Below, piece by piece: positions 39,680-49,544 of a stretch of DNA of 64,000 nucleotides (its first letter is position 1; every line of letters starts with the position of its first letter). The notes beneath the pieces were generated by a model. It saw nothing but the letters and a program-made list of their open reading frames with translations, had not been told where the DNA came from and searched no databases. This DNA is from an uncultured Pelagibacteraceae bacterium. Lineage in GTDB: Bacteria > Pseudomonadota > Alphaproteobacteria > Pelagibacterales > Pelagibacteraceae. A program made the translations under genes and the position numbers. The stretch lies in assembly GCA_902586025.1 (NCBI GenBank), contig CACIFV010000001.1, positions 186,001 through 250,000 of the forward strand. The letters run 5' to 3'.

Positions 39680-40739
39680 TTAAACCTTCAGTAGAGGCTT
39701 CGCATATTCCTTTTTCTGTTATTAATGCTGTAACATATTTAGCTGGAGTTACATCAAAAGCCAAATTTAATGATTTGCTTTTCTCTGGATAAATTAAAAC
39801 TTTATCAACTTTATTATCTTTGTTAATTCCATCCACATGAGAAAGTTCTTTTGGATCTCTTTCTTCAATTGGAATATCTTTGGAGTTTTTTAAATTCCAA
39901 TCTATTGTTGAACTTGGTAAAGCAACATAAAAAGGAACATTATTATCATGAGCTGCAAGAGCTTTTAAATATGTACCAATTTTATTGCACACATCTCCGT
40001 TAGATAATGTTCTATCTGTTCCAACAATACACATATCAACCTGTCCTCTTTGCATTAATATTCCACCTGTATTATCTGCTATAATTGTATTCGGAATTTC
40101 TTCCTCATTAAGTTCATATGATGTAAGGTTTGCTCCTTGATTTCTTGGTCTAGTTTCATCTACCCAAACATGTATTGGTATTCCTTTTTTATGTGCATGA
40201 TAAATAGGAGAAGTTGCTGTTCCCCAATCTATTGTAGCTAACCAACCTGCATTACAATGTGTGAGAATATTTACAGTATCTTTCTTTTTATTATATATAT
40301 CCTCAATAATATTTAATCCATTTTTACCAATACTTTCACAAAATGCCTCATCTTCTTTACAAATTTCTTTAGCTTCATTGAGTGCAACATTAAATAAATC
40401 TCCAGTTTCAACAAATGACAATTTATTATTCATTCTATGAACTGCCCACTGAAGATTTATTGCTGTTGGTCTAGAAGCAACTAGTTCCTCTGAACTTTTT
40501 TTTATAAAATCTAAACTGTTATTTTCTTTTATAGCTAAAACTAAGCCAAATGCAGCGGTACCTCCGATTAATGGTGCCCCCCTAACTTCCATTGCTTTGA
40601 TGGCATTTATAGCGTCTTTAACTGAACTTAATTCTTTTATTCTAAATTTATGTGGAAGCTTTGTTTGATCTATTATTTTTACAACTTGTTTTTCTTCATC
40701 AAACCAAATTGTTTTATATTCAACGCCATTAATTTTCAT
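39660..40739 (-). CDS. mtnA: Methylthioribose-1-phosphate isomerase
   Basis: MEVRGAPLIGGTAAFG, LTHCNAGWLATIDWGTATSPIYHAHKKG, VWVDETRPRNQGANLTSYEL, VGTDRTLSNGDVCNKIGTY. Confidence 0.94.
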   Translation of the reverse strand: MKINGVEYKTIWFDEEKQVVKIIDQTKLPHKFRIKELSSVKDAINAIKAMEVRGAPLIGGTAAFGLVLAIKENNSLDFIKKSSEELVASRPTAINLQWAVHRMNNKLSFVETGDLFNVALNEAKEICKEDEAFCESIGKNGLNIIEDIYNKKKDTVNILTHCNAGWLATIDWGTATSPIYHAHKKGIPIHVWVDETRPRNQGANLTSYELNEEEIPNTIIADNTGGILMQRGQVDMCIVGTDRTLSNGDVCNKIGTYLKALAAHDNNVPFYVALPSSTIDWNLKNSKDIPIEERDPKELSHVDGINKDNKVDKVLIYPEKSKSLNLAFDVTPAKYVTALITEKGICEASTEGLNGLFKN

Positions 40740-41713
40740 TATTTTAAATTTTCTTTAATAAATTTTGTACTTTTTCTTATCATTTTAGGAGTTATTTCAT
40801 GTCCTAAACCTTTAGGACTTTCAAATCTAACATTATCTACTATTTGATTAATATATTTTTGAGAATTATTCCACATAACAGTGCTTACTTTTAAAGAAAC
40901 AGGTTTGTCTCCAAAAGGTAAACCATCTACAAAAAGTTTTTTTACAATTTTGTATTCTTCATCTGTTAAATCTTCAGCCCCTCTTCTAAAGGGATTTGAT
41001 TTATCTTTTGTGCCTTGATAGTAAAATTGTGGAGTTTTTTTGTACTCTTCTAAATTAAATTTTGTACCAGTAATATTTTCAAAATCATATGTTCCAATTG
41101 GATATATTGCTTCAATTCCATTAATTTTGTCAGCTGGAACAGGTAATAAGCCTCCTATTCCTCCACCTATAGCTACTGAAACTCTATCTGGATGTAAAAA
41201 AGTAAATCTTGCAGAGAATAAAGATGATGATGAGAATCCTACCATAATCACTTTTTCATTAATATTTTGATTATTTTCTTTCAATAATTTTTCTCTTGCG
41301 TCATCAATCATTGCAATTAACTGTAAATCAATTCTTCTATATTTATCTTTATCTATTTTTAGAACATCGCTGTCTAATTGAGGAAAATAATATTTATTTT
41401 GCATTAGTGCCGAAGTGCCGAATGGAAAAACAGGCATTAACATTGGGTATTTCAGTTTTTTTGAAATACTTGCGCCTAAAACCCAATTCAAAGATTTTTT
41501 AGCTTTACTAGTCATGCCTTTAATTGAATTACCACTACCAGTATTATTTGACTCTACTACCATGTAATTAGCATCAACAGTTTTTTTTGAATTTTTTAAT
41601 AAATAAGGAAAATGAAAACCTTTTTCTGGATTAGCTTTTACAACTATTGTTTTAGAATAAACATTACCGCTCAACAATAAACTAATAACCACGATCCCTA
41701 AAATTTTTTTCAT
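40739..41713 (-). CDS. Secreted alpha/beta-hydrolase-like protein
   Basis: Signal peptide; nucleophile-elbow-like VIMVGFSSSSLFS; 1-bp overlap with mtnA. Confidence 0.6.
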   Translation of the reverse strand: MKKILGIVVISLLLSGNVYSKTIVVKANPEKGFHFPYLLKNSKKTVDANYMVVESNNTGSGNSIKGMTSKAKKSLNWVLGASISKKLKYPMLMPVFPFGTSALMQNKYYFPQLDSDVLKIDKDKYRRIDLQLIAMIDDAREKLLKENNQNINEKVIMVGFSSSSLFSARFTFLHPDRVSVAIGGGIGGLLPVPADKINGIEAIYPIGTYDFENITGTKFNLEEYKKTPQFYYQGTKDKSNPFRRGAEDLTDEEYKIVKKLFVDGLPFGDKPVSLKVSTVMWNNSQKYINQIVDNVRFESPKGLGHEITPKMIRKSTKFIKENLK

Positions 41714-42582
41714 TTATTAAGTGCCCTTCCTGCAATTGTTTTTAATTTATCTTTAGTTTTTTGAGTTCTTTTTTCTGGAGCGGTAATTATTGCTACATCT
41801 AAGCAATTATTAGTTGGATCATTAGGATCAATGTGATTTTCAAAGTTCTCTATTAAGTTTTTAATCATATTTTTTGCTTTCGTGGCATTATTTAAAAGTA
41901 CTTTTATTACTTTTTGAACATCAACATTTTCGTGATCTAGATGCCAGCAATCATAATCTGTTACCATCGATACTGAAGCATATCTAATTTCAGCTTCTCT
42001 TGCCAGCTTAGCTTCTGGCATATTTGTCATTCCAATAACATCAGCTTTCCAAGATCTATATAGATTTGACTCTGCTAATGTGGAGAATTGTGGGCCTTCC
42101 ATTACAACATAAGTTCCACCTCTTTGATAAGGTATATTTTCTTTTTTAATGGCATCTTCGCAAGCATTCATCAGCCCACTTGAAGTTGGATGCGCCATTG
42201 ATACATGCGCAACAATTTCATCATCAAAAAAAGATTTGTTTCTTGCAAAAGTTCTGTCAATGAACTGATCAACGATAACAAATTTACCTGGTGGCAAATC
42301 TTCTTTTAAAGATCCAACGGCTGAAACAGAAACTATGTCAGTAATACCAAGTTGCTTGAGAGCATCAATATTTGCTCTAAAATTTATTTTTGATGGAGAA
42401 ATAAAATGACCTTTTCCATGTCTTGGTAGAAAATAAATTTCTTTATTATTATATTTGGCCTTTAATATTAAGTCTGAGGGTTTTCCCCATGGAGTATTTA
42501 TATCGAGTGTCTCTCTATCTTTAAACTCCTCAACATCATATAGCCCACTTCCACCAATAATTGCTAATTTATTATTTGCCAT
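41710..42582 (-). CDS. mtnP: S-methyl-5'-thioadenosine phosphorylase
   Basis: LAIIGGSGLYDVEEF, FLPRHGKGHFISPSKINFRANIDAL, YVVMEGPQFSTLAESNLYRSWKADVIGMTNMPEAKLAREAEI. Confidence 0.95.
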   Translation of the reverse strand: MANNKLAIIGGSGLYDVEEFKDRETLDINTPWGKPSDLILKAKYNNKEIYFLPRHGKGHFISPSKINFRANIDALKQLGITDIVSVSAVGSLKEDLPPGKFVIVDQFIDRTFARNKSFFDDEIVAHVSMAHPTSSGLMNACEDAIKKENIPYQRGGTYVVMEGPQFSTLAESNLYRSWKADVIGMTNMPEAKLAREAEIRYASVSMVTDYDCWHLDHENVDVQKVIKVLLNNATKAKNMIKNLIENFENHIDPNDPTNNCLDVAIITAPEKRTQKTKDKLKTIAGRALNK

Positions 42583-42610
42583 AATACATTTTAGATTATA
42601 ATTAAGTTTT

Positions 42611-43138
42611 ATGGATTTAAAAGAACATATTAGATCAATTCAAGATTACCCAAAAAAAGGAATTCTGTTTAGAGATATTACAACCCTTATAAAAAATGAA
42701 AAAGCTTTCAAGGAATGTATAAATCAAATAGTAGAAAGATCAAAAAAATTTAAATTTGATAAAATAGCTGCTGTTGAATCAAGAGGTTTTGTTTTTGCTT
42801 CAGCTATTTCATATATTTTAGATAAACCATTTATAATGCTCAGAAAAAAAAATAAGCTCCCTGCAGAAGTTCATTCTATTGATTTTGAATTGGAATATGG
42901 AACAGCTACTATTGAGGTTCACAAAGACTCTTTTGACAAGAAAGATAATGTATTAATTATTGATGATTTAATAGCAACTGGAGGCACAGCAGAAGCTGCA
43001 GCTAAATTAATTGAAATTTCAGAAAGTAATGTAGCTGGATTTATATTTGTAATTAATCTTTTTGATTTAGGTGGAACTGATAGTTTGCTAAAAAAAGGAT
43101 ATAAAGTTGAAAATTTATTAGATTTTCCTGGTCACTGA
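42611..43138 (+). CDS. apt: Adenine phosphoribosyltransferase
   Basis: IRSIQDYPKKGILFRDITTLI, AAVESRGFVFASAI, VLIIDDLIATGGTAEAA. Confidence 0.96.
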   Translation: MDLKEHIRSIQDYPKKGILFRDITTLIKNEKAFKECINQIVERSKKFKFDKIAAVESRGFVFASAISYILDKPFIMLRKKNKLPAEVHSIDFELEYGTATIEVHKDSFDKKDNVLIIDDLIATGGTAEAAAKLIEISESNVAGFIFVINLFDLGGTDSLLKKGYKVENLLDFPGH

Positions 43139-43215
43139 TGGTAGCGGGAAGTGGGATCGAACCACTGACCTCGGGCTTATGAGTCCCGCGCTCTAACCAA
43201 CTGAGCTACCCCGCC
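43139..43215 (-). tRNA. tRNA-Met-like (anticodon CAT), CCA encoded
   Basis: Minus strand GGCGGGGTAGCTCAGTTGGTTAGAGCGCGGGACTCATAAGCCCGAGGTCAGTGGTTCGATCCCACTTCCCGCTACCA folds as a cloverleaf. Confidence 0.93.
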
Positions 43216-43266
43216 TTAAATAATTGTTGGTTTATACTACTTTTATTTTTTGATGCAAACAAGATT

Positions 43267-43380
43267 TCACTTGTTCTTTTTCTTATCTTTTTTAATTTTT
43301 CTTTTTTCCTTTAGAGAAAGTTTAGCTTTTTTCATTACACTAGAGTCTTTAAATGATTTTCCACTATATCTTTTTGACAT
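43267..43380 (-). CDS. Small highly basic protein, 37 aa (not in the ORF track)
   Basis: MSKRYSGKSFKDSSVMKKAKLSLKEKRKIKKDKKKNK; starts 1 bp after the next same-strand ORF stop. Confidence 0.6.
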   Translation of the reverse strand: MSKRYSGKSFKDSSVMKKAKLSLKEKRKIKKDKKKNK

Positions 43381-43830
43381 TTAATTTAATTGTTCAAAGA
43401 ACTTATCTTTTAATTGATAGGTAAAAGGATATTCTTTTCCAAGTGGTTGGAATTTAGTCTTAATTACTATTACGTTTTGCTTATCAAGTTTAAATTTCCA
43501 TGTTAATTTGATGTCTCCTGAAAACACTCTTAACTTGCCTAAGTTTGTAAATCTCCATCCATCTTCTGAAATAACTTTTCCATCTTGGTATCTTTTGTAA
43601 TTTTTTTCATCAAATATATATGTTACAACACCTTGATTTCTCTCATCTTCAAGAGTTATTGCATAATTATTTAAAAATTCTGCCGTTTGAGACTTATTCA
43701 AACTTTTCTTAGTTATAGATTTTAAAAAATCAGTAGTTTTATCAATGGTATCATCTATTTTATCTTTAGCTATTGAGATCGATGATAAAAAAAGAAAAAT
43801 GGAAAGAATGCTAAATATTTTTTTAAACAT
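43381..43830 (-). CDS. Secreted protein of unknown function
   Basis: Signal peptide; collinear with upstream gene. Confidence 0.65.
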   Translation of the reverse strand: MFKKIFSILSIFLFLSSISIAKDKIDDTIDKTTDFLKSITKKSLNKSQTAEFLNNYAITLEDERNQGVVTYIFDEKNYKRYQDGKVISEDGWRFTNLGKLRVFSGDIKLTWKFKLDKQNVIVIKTKFQPLGKEYPFTYQLKDKFFEQLN

Positions 43831-43833
43831 ACT

Positions 43834-44760
43834 TTAATAATTTAATAAATTTATTGTAAATAAAAAGGTAAATATTGAAGCAAATGTTGAAATAAATATT
43901 GCCTTAATAATATTTTCTGGACTTACATTGTATGCAGAGCACATAACAATTGAGGTAGCTCCACATGGACCAACACTAACTAGCAAAGCTCCAGCAAAAT
44001 TAATTGGATCTGATAAACTAAAAAATGTGTATCCTAAAATTAGTAAAATCAGTGGTGAAATAATAAGTTTTAATATTGAAATAGCAATTGTTAATTTATT
44101 GAAAACTTTTTTTGAATAAAAAGATAGAATAATACCAATTGCAAATAAACCAACTGGCATCACACATGCTGCCAGTCTTTGAAGAATATATTCAAATGGG
44201 GTTTCGTCTATATTGATCTTTGAAATTCTTATAATCAATCCAATTAATATTGCTAATATCATTGGATTTAATAATAAATTTCTTAAAAACTGAAATAATT
44301 TAATTCTTTTTTTTACAGTAAGCTCTAAAAAGAAACTCACTATAGATAATAAAACTACACTATCCATTAAAATAATACCTGATATTTGAGTTATCGTACT
44401 TCCTGCAAAGAAAATTTCTGCAATAGGTAAAACTAATATTACATGATTGGATAAAGCAACTGTTAGGCCCCAAATAATAGATTCTTGCATTGATCTTTTG
44501 AAAGTATTTTTGGTTAATAAGAAAGCAAATATTCCACTTGTTAATTGCATTAAAAAATATGATGAAATTTGAGATACATCTATTTCTCCAACATCGCTTT
44601 GTGCAACTAACTTTATTATTAAAGCTGGTACCGCGATATAAAATGAAAATAAATTAAATATTCTAGCCTTCTGTAAATCAAATATTTTAATATATCCTAA
44701 AAGATAACCGATGAGAGTGATACCTATGAATGGTGTTAAGCCTAGAAATACTTGGAACAT
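43834..44760 (-). CDS. AEC family transporter (auxin efflux carrier superfamily)
   Basis: 10-TM-like protein; LGLTPFIGITLIGYLLGY, AGALLVSVGPCGATSIVMCSAYNV. Confidence 0.8.
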   Translation of the reverse strand: MFQVFLGLTPFIGITLIGYLLGYIKIFDLQKARIFNLFSFYIAVPALIIKLVAQSDVGEIDVSQISSYFLMQLTSGIFAFLLTKNTFKRSMQESIIWGLTVALSNHVILVLPIAEIFFAGSTITQISGIILMDSVVLLSIVSFFLELTVKKRIKLFQFLRNLLLNPMILAILIGLIIRISKINIDETPFEYILQRLAACVMPVGLFAIGIILSFYSKKVFNKLTIAISILKLIISPLILLILGYTFFSLSDPINFAGALLVSVGPCGATSIVMCSAYNVSPENIIKAIFISTFASIFTFLFTINLLNY

Positions 44761-45548
44761 TATTGGACAGTAATTCTATGCATAATTCTGTCTCCTTTAA
44801 AAGCCGTTGCTTGATGAAGCATAGATCTATTATCCCAAATAGCTAATTGGTTCTTTTCCCACTCCAAAGAATATTGAAAACTTTTTTTTACTTGGTGTTT
44901 GAATAAATAAGTTTTTAATTTTTTATCAATTTTACTGTTATTAAACCGAATAAAGTGTCCTGGACTACAATATAAAGTGTATTTACTATTTATTTTTCTT
45001 ATCAAATTATGCTTTGAAATAAGCTCTTTAGCTTTTTTTCCCTTTTCTTTCTCTCTTTCCAATCTCGTTACAGAAATAGGACCTTCTGATGAAAATATAC
45101 ATTTTTCGTTTTTAAACTTTCTTTTAAAGTTAGCTGGTAATTTTTCATAAGCTAAATATTGAGAGCAAAAATCTGTGTTTGCCTTACCTTTTTTTGGAAC
45201 TAATTTAGATAACAACATTGTAAATCTAGGTGGCTTTTTAGTATAAATTGAATCTGTATGAAATTGCTCACCAAAACTTGGGCCTTTATCTGTAGATTTT
45301 CTTTGAACAACAGTTATTTGAGGATATTTTTTATTCAACCCTTTAAGTCGTGGATAGTTTGCAAGTTTTCCAAATTTTTTTGCAAATTTTACATAATGAG
45401 CAGAGTTTAATTTTTGGTTTCTAAAATAAATCATCCCATATTTTGAAAGAGCAGATTTTATTTTTTTTAATTTAGAATTATTTATTTTATTTAAATCACA
45501 GATTAATTCTGCACCTATATTTTTTTTATTAGGAATAATTTTAAACAT
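44760..45548 (-). CDS. TauD/TfdA family Fe(II)/2-oxoglutarate dioxygenase
   Basis: EQFHTDSIYTKKPPRFTMLLSK (HxD), WDNRSMLHQATAF...RIMHRITVQ. Confidence 0.9.
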   Translation of the reverse strand: MFKIIPNKKNIGAELICDLNKINNSKLKKIKSALSKYGMIYFRNQKLNSAHYVKFAKKFGKLANYPRLKGLNKKYPQITVVQRKSTDKGPSFGEQFHTDSIYTKKPPRFTMLLSKLVPKKGKANTDFCSQYLAYEKLPANFKRKFKNEKCIFSSEGPISVTRLEREKEKGKKAKELISKHNLIRKINSKYTLYCSPGHFIRFNNSKIDKKLKTYLFKHQVKKSFQYSLEWEKNQLAIWDNRSMLHQATAFKGDRIMHRITVQ

Positions 45549-46416
45549 TTTTTAAAAAGAAACCTTTTAATTGTTTAATTGTTTCTTTAGGATTTTGCTC
45601 TGGTATAAAATGTCCAGATTTAACAGCAACTCCAATAACTTTTTTATTTGAATATTTTTGCCAAATTTTAATTGGTTTAAATTGTTTACCTATAACACCA
45701 TTTTTTCCCCATAAAACTTGAACAGGGATATTTAATTTTTTCTTACGATCTTGTCTGTCATGATCAAGATCAATAGTTGCAGATGCTCTATAATCTTCAC
45801 ATGATCCATGTATTCTCTTTGGTTGTTTAAAGCACTTTATGTAACCCTCTTCAACTTTTCCAAATTTATGATTGCCAGACCATTTATCCAAGCAATACTT
45901 CATCCATTTTCTTGGATCACTCATTATCATTCTTTCAGGTAGCCATTTTGGTTGAATTAAGAAAAACCAATGGAAGTAAGCTTTTGCAAAATCTCTAGTT
46001 GTTAGTTCGTACATATCTAAAGTTGGACAAATATCTAAAACGCTGAGAGCAAGCACGTTTTTTCTGTGATCTCTTGCCAATCTATGAGCAACTCTTCCAC
46101 CCCTATCATGGCCTGCAACAAAAAATTTGGGGTACCCCAATTTTACCATCATTTGTTTCATATCACTTGCCATTTCTCTTTTTGAATAATTAAAATGCTT
46201 ACTATCTGATGGTGGTGCTAAACTATTTCCATAACCTCTTAGGTCTGCTGCAATTACTGTAAAATTTTTTGATAACTCAGGAGCTGTTTTATGCCACATT
46301 AAATGCGTTTGAGGGTAACCATGGAGCAATAATAAAGGAGGACCATCTCCTTTAACTTTGCAAAAGACTTTACCTTTTTTTACTTTTACGTATTTACTCT
46401 TAAAACCTTCAAACAT
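45541..46416 (-). CDS. Alpha/beta hydrolase, haloacetate (fluoroacetate) dehalogenase-like
   Basis: LLLLHGYPQTHLMWH, AGHDRGGRVAHRLARDH, YFHWFFLIQPKWLPERMI, CEDYRASATIDLDHDR, GHFIPEQNP. Confidence 0.8.
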   Translation of the reverse strand: MFEGFKSKYVKVKKGKVFCKVKGDGPPLLLLHGYPQTHLMWHKTAPELSKNFTVIAADLRGYGNSLAPPSDSKHFNYSKREMASDMKQMMVKLGYPKFFVAGHDRGGRVAHRLARDHRKNVLALSVLDICPTLDMYELTTRDFAKAYFHWFFLIQPKWLPERMIMSDPRKWMKYCLDKWSGNHKFGKVEEGYIKCFKQPKRIHGSCEDYRASATIDLDHDRQDRKKKLNIPVQVLWGKNGVIGKQFKPIKIWQKYSNKKVIGVAVKSGHFIPEQNPKETIKQLKGFFLKNV

Positions 46417-46538
46417 TTATTTATCTTAATTTATATTTTTATAATTCAATAAATAATTTTAAAATTGTTCAAATACAACGTTAATAAGCTTAATTATTAA
46501 ATTGAATTATCATTCATTGGATGTATACCTTCATTTTT

Positions 46539-47573
46539 GTGAGAATTGAAGAAGAGCTAAAACTAGATTATTCCGACGTACTTTTTAGACCTAAAAGAAG
46601 CACTCTTAAAAGTAGAAAAGATGTTAATTTAAAGAGAACCTATCGTTTTAAATACAGTAAAAACGAATGGTCTGGAATTCCTATAATGGCAGCTAACATG
46701 GATGGTGTAGGCGTACTTAGTGTAGCCGAAAAATTATCTGATTACGGAATGATTACATGTTTAACAAAACAACATGATGTAAAAAAAATTAAACAATTTA
46801 AAAAAATTAAATCAATATATCCAAATGTAGCTTTAAGTATTGGAACAAAAAAAGAAGATTTTCAAAATTTAGATAAAGTTTTAAAAGAATTTAGTTTCAT
46901 TAAATTTATATGCATTGATGTTGCAAACGGTTATTCAGAGCATTTTAGTAAATTTTTAAAATCTGTTAGGGATAAATATCCAACAAAAACAATCATAGCA
47001 GGCAATGTTGTTACTGCTGATATGACTCAAGAATTAATTTTGTCAGGTGCAGATATTGTTAAAGTTGGAATTGGACCAGGTAGTGTTTGTACGACACGAA
47101 TACAAACTGGAGTTGGATATCCACAGTTAAGTGCGGTAATAGAATGTGCTGATGCTGCTCACGGATTAGGTTCACATATCATCGCAGATGGTGGATGTAC
47201 TTGTCCAGGTGATGTTGCTAAAGCATTTGGTGGAGGAGCTGATTTTGTTATGCTTGGAGGGATGTTTGCGGGTCATGATGAAGGTAAAGGAAAATTAGTA
47301 AAATCAAATGGTTCTAAATATGTCGAATTTTATGGATCGAGTTCTGAAACAGCTAACAATAAACATTACGGCGGACTATCAGACTACAGAAGTAGCGAAG
47401 GAAGAACAGTCAGAGTGAAGTACCGTGGTAAAATTAATGATACCATTTTAAATATTTTAGGTGGTGTAAGAAGTAGTTGTACATATGTTGGTGCACCCTC
47501 TTTAAAACAATTAAGTAAGTGCACAACTTTTGTCAGAGTTACTAAGCAATTTAACGATACATTCACTAAATAA
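46539..47573 (+). CDS. guaC: GMP reductase
   Basis: [69 protein letters not shown]; likely GTG start at 46539 (the ORF track extends to 46521). Confidence 0.93.
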   Translation: MRIEEELKLDYSDVLFRPKRSTLKSRKDVNLKRTYRFKYSKNEWSGIPIMAANMDGVGVLSVAEKLSDYGMITCLTKQHDVKKIKQFKKIKSIYPNVALSIGTKKEDFQNLDKVLKEFSFIKFICIDVANGYSEHFSKFLKSVRDKYPTKTIIAGNVVTADMTQELILSGADIVKVGIGPGSVCTTRIQTGVGYPQLSAVIECADAAHGLGSHIIADGGCTCPGDVAKAFGGGADFVMLGGMFAGHDEGKGKLVKSNGSKYVEFYGSSSETANNKHYGGLSDYRSSEGRTVRVKYRGKINDTILNILGGVRSSCTYVGAPSLKQLSKCTTFVRVTKQFNDTFTK

Positions 47574-48647
47574 ATGAAAGAGTATTCTATAGCGTCAATT
47601 GCTGGTGACGGTATCGGAAAAGAAGTTGTACCTGAAGCACAAAAAATTTTAAAAGAAATTTCTCAGCAACATCAATTTAAATTAAATATAGAGGATTATG
47701 ATTTTGCATCATGTGATTATTATGAAAAATATGGTAAAATGATGCCAGACGACTGGAAAGAAAAGCTTACCAAACATGATGCAATATTCTTTGGTGCTGT
47801 TGGTATGCCAGATAAATACCCTGACCACATAACACTTTGGGGTTCGTTATTAAAATTTAGAAGAGAGTTTGATCAGTTTATTAATTTAAGACCTGTAAAA
47901 CTTTTTGAAGGTGTAAATGCTCCATTAGCTAATAAAAAACCTGGTGATATTGACATGATAATTGTTAGAGAAAATACTGAAGGTGAATACTCATCAGTTG
48001 GTGGTAGAATGTATCAAGGTACAGATAGAGAAGTTGTTATCCAAGAAACAGTAATGTCAAAATATGGGATAGATAGAGTTCAACAATTTGCTTTTGAATT
48101 AGCTAAAAAAAGAAAAAGAAAAAAACTAACAAGTGCTACAAAATCTAATGGAATATCAATTACAATGCCTTATTGGGATGAAAGATTTAATGAAAATAAA
48201 AAAAAATATCCTGATGTTGAAACTGATCAATACCATATCGATATATTAGCTGCTAGATTTGTACTAAGTCCAGAACGTTTTGATGTGATAGTTGCATCAA
48301 ATCTTTTTGGAGATATTTTATCAGATCTAGGACCAGCTTGTACAGGAACTATTGGAATTGCACCATCTGGAAATATTAATCCAACAAATAAATACCCATC
48401 ATTATTTGAACCTGTGCATGGATCTGCACCAGATATTGCGGGCCAAGGGATAGCCAATCCAGTGGGTCAAATTTGGTCAGCTGCAATGATGCTAAATTAC
48501 TTAGGTGAAAAAGAAGCCTCTGACAGAATAGTAAAATCAATTGAATTAACTCTTAAAGATAAAAACAGTCGAACAAAAGATCTTCAAGGCTCTAGTAATA
48601 CAGAACAGAGTTCAAAAAAAATTTTAGATAATCTTAGTTTAGTCTAA
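47574..48647 (+). CDS. Tartrate/D-malate dehydrogenase-type beta-decarboxylating dehydrogenase
   Basis: IAGDGIGKEVVPEA, LLKFRREFDQFINLRPVKLF, VRENTEGEYSSVGGRMY, ASNLFGDILSDLGP, FEPVHGSAPDIAG. Confidence 0.88.
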   Translation: MKEYSIASIAGDGIGKEVVPEAQKILKEISQQHQFKLNIEDYDFASCDYYEKYGKMMPDDWKEKLTKHDAIFFGAVGMPDKYPDHITLWGSLLKFRREFDQFINLRPVKLFEGVNAPLANKKPGDIDMIIVRENTEGEYSSVGGRMYQGTDREVVIQETVMSKYGIDRVQQFAFELAKKRKRKKLTSATKSNGISITMPYWDERFNENKKKYPDVETDQYHIDILAARFVLSPERFDVIVASNLFGDILSDLGPACTGTIGIAPSGNINPTNKYPSLFEPVHGSAPDIAGQGIANPVGQIWSAAMMLNYLGEKEASDRIVKSIELTLKDKNSRTKDLQGSSNTEQSSKKILDNLSLV

Positions 48648-48662
48648 AATTTAATCAAAATT

Positions 48663-49544
48663 ATGAATTTTCTTAAAAATAAATCTATTACCAAAGTTAT
48701 AATTTTATCTATATCTGGATTTTTTATTTTAGTTTGCCAAGATTCTACTGCAAAATATCTAGGAACATTAATGCCATTAAATCAAGTAATCTGGGGCAGA
48801 TTTTTTTTTCACTTTGTGATTATTTTAATTTTATTCGCGATATTAAAACCTAAGTTAAACTTAAAAAGCAATTTTAAAATTAATATTATTAGATCTATAT
48901 TAATGGTTTTTGCTACTTTTTTTTTCATTCATTCTTTACAAAAATTTGACCTTGTCGATATCTATGTAGTTTTCTTCTCAGCTCCATTAATAGTATCAAT
49001 TTTAACGGCATTGTTTTTAAAAGATATTCTTTCATCTAAAGGTATAATTTTAATGTTATTAAGCTTCGGGTGTATAATTTATTCAATGAGTCCTAGTATG
49101 AAAGTCTTAAGTTTAGACTTAATTTTTCCTTTGGTGCCACCAGCATGTTGGGCTTTATATCAATTTTTTACAAAATTTATTTCTGGTAATAATGATCCTT
49201 TAGTGGCGTTATTTTATGCTGCTATTGTTGGGGCCATTGTTTTCTCTATTTATGTAATGTTAGACTGGACACCTATTGAGAATAAAAAGTTATGGATTTG
49301 GTTAGTATTTCTAGGTGTATTAGGTTTTACTAGCCACCTTTTAATTATATTTGCAATTCAGCTATCAAATTTATCTTTTGTAACTAATTTTCAATATTCA
49401 CAATTAATTTGGTCAACATTAATCAATTTTTATATATTTGGGGTACCTTTTGATTTTAATAAAACTTTTGGAGTTATTGGAATAATAGTTTTTGGAGTTT
49501 TATTTGTTCAAGCCGAGAGTAGAAAAAAAAAACTTAGTTCTTAA
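48663..49544 (+). CDS. EamA/DMT family transporter
   Basis: Ten-TM DMT-like protein. Confidence 0.82.
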   Translation: MNFLKNKSITKVIILSISGFFILVCQDSTAKYLGTLMPLNQVIWGRFFFHFVIILILFAILKPKLNLKSNFKINIIRSILMVFATFFFIHSLQKFDLVDIYVVFFSAPLIVSILTALFLKDILSSKGIILMLLSFGCIIYSMSPSMKVLSLDLIFPLVPPACWALYQFFTKFISGNNDPLVALFYAAIVGAIVFSIYVMLDWTPIENKKLWIWLVFLGVLGFTSHLLIIFAIQLSNLSFVTNFQYSQLIWSTLINFYIFGVPFDFNKTFGVIGIIVFGVLFVQAESRKKKLSS

